Positions 59,372 through 64,000 of a DNA stretch of 64,000 nucleotides are shown in pieces. This DNA comes from Herbihabitans rhizosphaerae. Lineage in GTDB: Bacteria > Actinomycetota > Actinomycetes > Mycobacteriales > Pseudonocardiaceae. The stretch covers positions 617,126 to 681,125 of the forward strand of contig NZ_SGWQ01000001.1 of assembly GCF_004216555.1 (NCBI RefSeq), in the 5' to 3' direction. A model generated the notes under the pieces. That model was not told the DNA's origin, did not search any database, and worked only from the letters and a program-made list of their open reading frames with translations. Within the stretch, counting starts at the first letter, position 1. The number at the start of each line of letters is the position of its first letter. The position numbers were made by a program, and so were the translations under genes.

Positions 59372-59398
59372 CCGGGCGCCGAACGGCCGCGGGTGGCG

Positions 59399-59878
59399 TC
59401 ACTCGCGGCCGTTCAGCCTGTCCAGGAACACCTGCTGCGCCTTGACGATCTTCTCCCGCGCGGTGTCGAGGTCGAACCATTCCACGCGATCCACCTCGGG
59501 AAACTCGCGGACGTTGCCCGAGCCCTTGGGCCACTCCATGGTGAACGTGCCCAGCACGACGGCCGCCGGATCGAGATCGCCTTCCAGCGCCCACACGGTG
59601 ACCGTCTTCCCGCCGGACTGGCGCACCTCACCGAGCGGCTCGAGGTCGCCGTCCGGTACCGGCAGTCCCAGTTCCTCGGTGAACTCGCGCCGCGCGGCCG
59701 CCTCCGGTGCCTCGTCGTCGGTGTACTCCCCCTTCGGGACCGACCACGCGCCGGCGTCCTTGCGCGCCCAGAACGGCCCGCCCATGTGCCCCAGTAGCAC
59801 CTCCAGGCGCCCGTTTTCCGTGCGGTACAACAGGATTCCCGCGCTCTGTTTGCCAGCCACCCGGTCATTGTCCCGCAC
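59399..59878 (-). CDS. NUDIX hydrolase
   Basis: A 159-residue NUDIX protein. The Nudix box is GEYTDDEAPEAAARREFTEELGL, matching Gx5Ex7REUxEExGU with all metal-binding glutamates present. Such enzymes hydrolyse nucleoside-diphosphate-linked compounds; the substrate cannot be predicted, though VEWFDLDTAREKI suggests a small dimeric member. The start is GTG 59878 or GTG 59860. It overlaps the sphingomyelinase gene on the same strand by 14 bp and is the last gene of that pair. Confidence 0.88.
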   Translation of the reverse strand: MRDNDRVAGKQSAGILLYRTENGRLEVLLGHMGGPFWARKDAGAWSVPKGEYTDDEAPEAAARREFTEELGLPVPDGDLEPLGEVRQSGGKTVTVWALEGDLDPAAVVLGTFTMEWPKGSGNVREFPEVDRVEWFDLDTAREKIVKAQQVFLDRLNGRE

Positions 59879-60821
59879 CGAAGACCGGGTAGTGGTCGGA
59901 GTAGTCGTCGTACGTCTCGCCCACGACCGTCCACTGTGGACTCTTCACGCGGCGGGTCTCGTTCTCGTACACCGCGGGCGCCGGGTGGCCGGCGAGCGGC
60001 AGCACGTAGTCGAGATGCTGGGACGGCTGGCCGCTGCCGTACTGGCCGACGCAGACGGTGTTGTCGTCGCAGTCCCACGAGTGCGGGTGTCCGGTGTGCG
60101 TCGGCGCGGTGGCGCCCAGCTCGCGCAGCATCGCCGGGTACTCCTCGCCGGCCTCGATCACGTTCATGTCACCGGCGACGTACACCGGCTCGGCGGCCGG
60201 GATCTGTCGTGCCGCGAGGAACTTCCGGATCTCGGCGCGCTGGGTGGCTCGGACCGCGCCCGGCGAGCCGCACAGGGAGTCGTCGGCCTGCATGTGCGTG
60301 CCGACCACGTGCAGCGGGCCCTGTGGCGTGGCGAGCACGACGTAGACGAAACCCTTGTTGGCCAACGCGTCGGCGCCGCAGCCGTCGGCGTACACGTACT
60401 GCTCCTTGCGGCTGATCGGCCACCGGCTGAGCACCGCGACGCCGCCGTCCTCGGGTGTGAGGTCCGAGTACTCGCCGTGCGTGGCGTCCCAGCCGGTGCG
60501 CGAGCGGCCGAGTACCGGCGTCTGGTTCGGGTAGGTGTCGGCGAGGTTGGCCAGCAGCTTGTCCGAGGCGGCGTTGTCGAAGGCCTCGTTGAGCACGACG
60601 ACGTCCTGGCCGTCCAGCACGCCCTGCCGGTCGATCAGGTCGGCCCTGGCCAGCTGCCCCCAGTTCGGATACAGATTCCTGGACAGCATGAACACGTTGT
60701 AGGACGCGATCTTCGGCGCGACGGCGACGGCACGCGCGGCCGGTTCGGCGGAGGATTGCCCCGCTGTCACGAGCGCCGCCACCGCCGCGACCACCACCGG
60801 AAAGACGAATCGGATTCGCAT
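59865..60821 (-). CDS. Secreted sphingomyelinase-like phosphodiesterase
   Basis: A 318-residue secreted enzyme of the endonuclease/exonuclease/phosphatase fold. ATG 60821 gives a signal peptide (MRIRFVFPVVVAAVAALVTAGQSSAEPA). Catalytic motifs of bacterial sphingomyelinase C are visible: VVLNEAFDN with the metal-binding Glu, HVVGTHMQADD, VAGDMNVIEAGEE and YDDYSDHYPV. Such enzymes cleave sphingomyelin or related phospholipids, and are found in both pathogens and soil actinomycetes. No lipid-binding extra domain is seen. Its 3' end overlaps the NUDIX gene by 14 bp, so the two are expressed together. Confidence 0.8.
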   Translation of the reverse strand: MRIRFVFPVVVAAVAALVTAGQSSAEPAARAVAVAPKIASYNVFMLSRNLYPNWGQLARADLIDRQGVLDGQDVVVLNEAFDNAASDKLLANLADTYPNQTPVLGRSRTGWDATHGEYSDLTPEDGGVAVLSRWPISRKEQYVYADGCGADALANKGFVYVVLATPQGPLHVVGTHMQADDSLCGSPGAVRATQRAEIRKFLAARQIPAAEPVYVAGDMNVIEAGEEYPAMLRELGATAPTHTGHPHSWDCDDNTVCVGQYGSGQPSQHLDYVLPLAGHPAPAVYENETRRVKSPQWTVVGETYDDYSDHYPVFGAGQ

Positions 60822-60917
60822 ACCTTCGACTATGGCAGGAGCCAAGCGAGGACTCCAGGGCCCACCGCCGACCGAATCCTCACGTTCACCTGAACGTGGA
60901 GCAGCCAATTCAATACT

Positions 60918-62249
60918 GTGCACGCCATGACATCAGTGCGCTCGTGGTCACGGACCGCCGTCGCCATCCTGGCCTTGGCCACCGCCGTCGGCTGCTCGTC
61001 CGACAGCGGTGACGGCGGGCCCAAGCCCGGCGGCTTGGACCGCGTCGACGAGGCGCCGTCGCTGAAGCCGCTCACCCTCGCACCGACGCCGCTGTGGACG
61101 GGTGCTGTCGCGTTCCCCGACTTCCACCCGGACAGCGTCGGGCTGCACGGCGACGCGGCCGTGCTCGCGAGCCAGAACCGGTTGGTCGTCGCCGATCTGG
61201 CGAACGGACGTCAACGCTGGGCGTACAAGAAGAACGAGCCCCTCCGTGGTGGCGCCGGCGCCACCTTCCAGGACTATGCCGACGAGCCGGTGCTGGCCGA
61301 CCCGCCACCGCCGCCGGTCGTCGGGCGGGACGGCGACTGGTCGGTCCTCGGCCTCTACGAACACCGGTTCTGCCCGTGGGCGCCGGACTGCACGCCCGAG
61401 CAGCGGGACAAGACCGACGAGTTCGGACTGGCGGCGTTGTCCGGGCGGGACGGCACGATCCGGTGGAAGTTCCCGTTCGTGCCGACCCGATCGAAGCGGG
61501 AAGGCGCGACCGTCACGCTCAACGAGCAGTATCCGCTGCGCGCCGACGACCGCACCGCGGCGATCGGGTACAAGCGGGACGGCGTGGTACGGATGGCCGC
61601 GGTCGACGCCGCGACCGGCGCGAAGCTCTGGGAGACCGACGCGGTCCGCCCCGCCGCGATCGCCGGTGACGTCGTGCTGGCCTATCGGGTCGTGCCGAAC
61701 AGCGACGACCCGGGGCCGGTGGTCGCGTTCGATCGCACCACCGGACAGCAGCGCTGGGAGGCGCAGGGGCGGCCGCTGAAGAGCCCGACCCTCCAGGTCG
61801 TCAACGGTGCCGTGCTCATTCCGATCGACGACGGGCCGCAGCGCCAGCACGCGGTCGTGGTCGACACCCGCACCGGCGAACGGGTGGCGGACCTCGACCC
61901 GGACGGCGGGATGCTGAGCCTGAACTGCGTCGGCGACCGGGAGACGCTGCTGGCGTGCACGGTGATGCGACCCGACGGTGACCTGCTCACGTCCTTCCGG
62001 ACGGACGAGCGAAAGGCACGCGTGTCGACGAAGGCCGTTCCCGGCTACCAGAAGCCCGAGGGGGCCTGGCGAGGCATGGTGTTCCTGGCGGACATTCACG
62101 CGAAGGGCGACAAGCCGATCGCTGTCGACCGATCCGCGAACCCCCTCGGCGCCGCTCTGCCCGGCGTACCGCTGGCGGTGTCCGACCAGCACGTGGTATT
62201 CGACGTGGGCGGTGCGACGGGGATCGCGGTGTACCGGCGATCGCCCTAG
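60918..62249 (+). CDS. PQQ-like beta-propeller lipoprotein
   Basis: A 443-residue lipoprotein. The leader ends in the lipobox AVGC with the lipidated Cys at residue 26 (start GTG 60918; ATG 60927 possible). The mature part consists of PQQ-type blades with repeated W motifs: LANGRQRWAYKKNEP, LSGRDGTIRWKFPF, DAATGAKLWETDA, DRTTGQQRWEAQG. Such proteins usually act as extracytoplasmic scaffolds or dehydrogenase-like propellers; true quinoprotein motifs are not complete. It sits upstream of the tRNA gene in the same direction. No partner gene is adjacent. Confidence 0.82.
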   Translation: MHAMTSVRSWSRTAVAILALATAVGCSSDSGDGGPKPGGLDRVDEAPSLKPLTLAPTPLWTGAVAFPDFHPDSVGLHGDAAVLASQNRLVVADLANGRQRWAYKKNEPLRGGAGATFQDYADEPVLADPPPPPVVGRDGDWSVLGLYEHRFCPWAPDCTPEQRDKTDEFGLAALSGRDGTIRWKFPFVPTRSKREGATVTLNEQYPLRADDRTAAIGYKRDGVVRMAAVDAATGAKLWETDAVRPAAIAGDVVLAYRVVPNSDDPGPVVAFDRTTGQQRWEAQGRPLKSPTLQVVNGAVLIPIDDGPQRQHAVVVDTRTGERVADLDPDGGMLSLNCVGDRETLLACTVMRPDGDLLTSFRTDERKARVSTKAVPGYQKPEGAWRGMVFLADIHAKGDKPIAVDRSANPLGAALPGVPLAVSDQHVVFDVGGATGIAVYRRSP

Positions 62250-62259
62250 ACCCACATGG

Positions 62260-62332
62260 AGCCGGTGGCGGGACTCGAACCCGGAACCTTTCGCTTACAA
62301 GGCGAATGCTCTGCCAATTGAGCTACACCGGC
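62260..62332 (-). tRNA. tRNA-Thr (anticodon UGU)
   Basis: The minus strand folds into a cloverleaf: acceptor stem GCCGGTG/CACCGGC, D-arm GCTC...GAGC, anticodon arm TTCGC-CTTGTAA-GCGAA with anticodon TGT (reading ACA threonine codons), and a T-arm with GGGTTCGAGTCCC. Length is 73 nt without an encoded CCA. It lies between the propeller lipoprotein and the ThrE-family gene, and no tRNA-linked integration (duplicated 3' end) was noticed. Confidence 0.92.
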
Positions 62333-62653
62333 ACGGTCGGTTCATCGACCGAGGTCATCGTAGCGGGCGCTGCCGCGGGACGGGCGCTTCCGTGCCGCCG
62401 AGCGCGTTCGATCACTCGTTCAGTCCACAATGGACGGTGATGGGACCGCCTGACTGGCGCGACGACCAGCCTTGCCACCTCAGCGAAGCCGGACTGTCCA
62501 CATCGGACTGACGAGGTCCCGTTCGGCGAGCAGGAGCCTGCGGTCTGGACCATTATGGGCCAACGTGGTGGACGCCACGTTCGAGTCGTGCAACGGTCGG
62601 GTATTGCACTCCGATGCCGAAGGAGAAGAACGTCGAAATTTCTGTGGGAGGTG
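62333..62653. other. Intergenic region before the ThrE-family gene
   Basis: About 320 bp between the tRNA and the exporter gene. It carries one copy of the GTCCAN3TGGAC palindrome (62423-62435) and a one-mismatch copy near 62498. The last 40 bp, with AATTTCTGTGGGAGG, is the ribosome-binding region of the exporter. No gene or RNA was recognised. Confidence 0.55.
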
Positions 62654-64000
62654 ATGGTCGTGTGGCTGGCGCACCGCCGGCAACCGAAGGACGTCAACAA
62701 CAGCCCCGGTGCGCGAACACACCGGCCGCTGTGGCCGTCGGCTCGCAAGGCCGCGCCGCAGCACGTTGACGGCGATCAACCCGTCGAGGAGTCCCAGGCG
62801 GTCATCGGTCCCCAGCTGCCCGACGACGCGACCGTCCACCTCGTACTGGACCTGGCCCTGCGGATCGGCGAGGTGCAGATCTCCTCGGGCGCCGGTGCTT
62901 CCGACGCCACCGCGACCATCCTCGCCGTCGCCTCCGCCTACGGCCTGCCGCACTGTGAGGTCGACGTGATCTTCACGTCGATCACCGTGGCCTGCCACCG
63001 CGGCACCGACCTCGCCCCGGTCACCTCGCTGCGCGTGGTGCGCTCGCGCGGGCTCGACTACACCCGGCTCGCCGTGGTCGAGAATCTGGTCCGGGACATC
63101 ACCCGGGGCAAGATCAGCGCCACCGACGCGCACGCCCAGCTGAGCCGGGCCACCGAGGCCGCGCACCCGTACCCGCGCTGGCTGTCCACCCTCGCCTTCG
63201 GCGGCATGGCGGCCGCGATCACCGTGCTGATCGGCGGCGACTGGCTGGTGGCGCTGTTCGCGGCGCTGATCACCGCCGTGGTCGACCGGGTCGGCCGGCT
63301 GCTCAACCGGCGCGCGCTGCCGTTCTTCTTCCAGCAGGTCGTCGGCGGCGCGCTGGCCACCGGCGGCGCGCTCGCCCTGCTGTCCAGCGGCCTGCTGCCG
63401 GACGTGCGACCCACCCTCGTGATCGCCGCCGCGATCACGGTGCTGCTGTCCGGCCTGTCGGTCGTCGGTACCGTGCAGGACGCGATCACCGGCTACAACG
63501 TCACGGCCGCCGGGCGTGCCACCGAGGTGTCACTGATGACCGCCGGCCTGATCGCCGGCGTGTTGTTCGCCTTCACGGTGGCCAGGAACCTCGGGATGGA
63601 ACAGCAGCCGCTGGCCGATCCGATCGCGGCCACCGCGAATCGGCTGCCCGTACAGACGCTCGCCGGTGCCGCCGCGGCCGGCTGCTTCGCGCTGGCCAGC
63701 TACGCCACGCCGCGTGCGATGCTGGTCGCCGCCGTCGCGGGCGGCGCGGGTGCCGCCGGCTTCGGCGCGCTGGTTCTCGCCGATGCCGGGCCGATCACCT
63801 CGGCCGCCGTCGCCGCGACCGTGATCGGGTTCGCCGGCGGTGTGATCTCCCGCCGGCTGCGCATCCCGCCGCTGGTCGTCGCGGTCTCCGGCATGGTGCC
63901 GCTGCTGCCCGGGTACACGATGTACCGGTCGCTGTTCCAGCTTTCCGTGGAGACCGACACCCAGGGCGTGCCGACGCTGATGCTGGCCGGCGCGACCGCG
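62654..64000 (+). CDS. ThrE-family threonine/serine exporter (partial)
   Basis: The gene runs off the right edge; about 449 codons are visible. An N-terminal cytoplasmic region precedes the ThrE domain (about residues 50-175: LPDDATVHLVLDLALRIGEVQISSGAGASDATATILAVASAYGLPHCEVDVIFTSITVACHRGTD), and two blocks of helices follow, matching the fused ThrE/ThrE_2 layout with about 10 membrane segments (for example IAGVLFAFTVARNLG, PPLVVAVSGMVPLLPGYTMYRSL). Known members export threonine and serine. The start is ATG 62654 or GTG 62660 with GGGAGG upstream. It is the only gene after the tRNA, with no visible regulator. Confidence 0.85.
   Translation, partial: MVVWLAHRRQPKDVNNSPGARTHRPLWPSARKAAPQHVDGDQPVEESQAVIGPQLPDDATVHLVLDLALRIGEVQISSGAGASDATATILAVASAYGLPHCEVDVIFTSITVACHRGTDLAPVTSLRVVRSRGLDYTRLAVVENLVRDITRGKISATDAHAQLSRATEAAHPYPRWLSTLAFGGMAAAITVLIGGDWLVALFAALITAVVDRVGRLLNRRALPFFFQQVVGGALATGGALALLSSGLLPDVRPTLVIAAAITVLLSGLSVVGTVQDAITGYNVTAAGRATEVSLMTAGLIAGVLFAFTVARNLGMEQQPLADPIAATANRLPVQTLAGAAAAGCFALASYATPRAMLVAAVAGGAGAAGFGALVLADAGPITSAAVAATVIGFAGGVISRRLRIPPLVVAVSGMVPLLPGYTMYRSLFQLSVETDTQGVPTLMLAGATA

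Noticed and set aside
5820-60360. Recurring AACCCTT word (for example near 5826, 6861, 11665, 15727, 32307, 51779 and 60348)
   Set aside because: About 7 hits against an expected 2-3; the enrichment is weak and could come from codon usage.
62265-62278. GCGGGACTCG match inside the tRNA gene
   Set aside because: It is part of the tRNA-Thr T-arm and has nothing to do with the intergenic GCGCGGGACTCGC clusters.
1-64000. CRISPR arrays, insertion sequences, prophage genes, rRNA
   Set aside because: No spacer-repeat pattern, transposase motif, integrase or phage structural gene, and no rRNA sequence was recognised.

Overview
The window is high-GC DNA from a filamentous actinomycete, most likely the order Pseudonocardiales. 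The reasons are strong G/C bias at third codon positions, GTG and TTG starts, an actinobacterial integration host factor (mIHF), an AftD-type arabinofuranosyltransferase with its DUF2613 partner, WXG100 proteins, a SARP/AfsR regulator, XRE-DUF5753 and ECF42 regulators, and an ectABCD operon. Genus and species cannot be settled from the sequence alone.

Layout. 0-3 kb: tail of a vWA-domain protein, then a minus-strand sensor kinase / NarL-type response regulator / kinase-less sensor-domain operon. 3-16 kb: a cell-envelope polysaccharide block with a CPBP protease, two SAM methyltransferases, AftD, a MOP-family flippase, a GT-C-like membrane protein, a 49-residue DUF2613 protein, a condensation-fold acyltransferase, a GT4 glycosyltransferase and a PorA/DUF3068 protein. 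Its gene content resembles the Mycobacterium tuberculosis Rv0224c-Rv0236A region and points to arabinan-type glycan assembly. 16-24 kb: isochorismate synthase, mIHF, an acyl-CoA ligase, a BNR-propeller protein next to a ThiS/MoaD-like carrier, and a UbiB-family kinase. 24-32 kb: a YbaB/WXG100 mini-operon, a PaaI-type thioesterase, a secreted C39-like protein, lipoproteins and a PRC-barrel/DUF2382 stress protein. 32-40 kb: an APH(6)-type kinase, an imperfect duplication, radA, copA, an HxlR regulator, an N-acetylglucosamine-kinase-like protein, DUF3159 and an SGNH hydrolase.

The most unusual part is 40.9-47.0 kb. Two consecutive Crp/Fnr regulators, both with intact cyclic-nucleotide phosphate-binding cassettes, lie upstream of three tightly packed genes: a stand-alone class III nucleotidyl-cyclase-homology protein, a STAND-like NTPase with helical repeats and an apparent Band-7/SPFH C-terminus, and a DUF4407 four-helix membrane protein. 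This looks like an undescribed cyclic-nucleotide-linked, possibly defensive, signalling module. It is followed by an XRE-DUF5753 regulator (47.5 kb) and by an AfsR-type regulator with a 63-residue secreted peptide and an unknown protein (48.7-52.6 kb).

52.9-56.2 kb carries ectABCD (ectoine and 5-hydroxyectoine synthesis). 56.4-64 kb holds an Abi-alpha-like protein divergent from an ECF42 sigma factor, an ArsR/SRPBCC pair, a NUDIX hydrolase with a secreted sphingomyelinase-like phosphodiesterase, a PQQ-propeller lipoprotein, tRNA-Thr(UGU) and the start of a ThrE-family exporter. No insertion sequence, prophage, CRISPR array or rRNA gene was seen. The 13-bp palindrome GTCCAN3TGGAC occurs at least 16 times, mostly inside genes, far more than base composition predicts.
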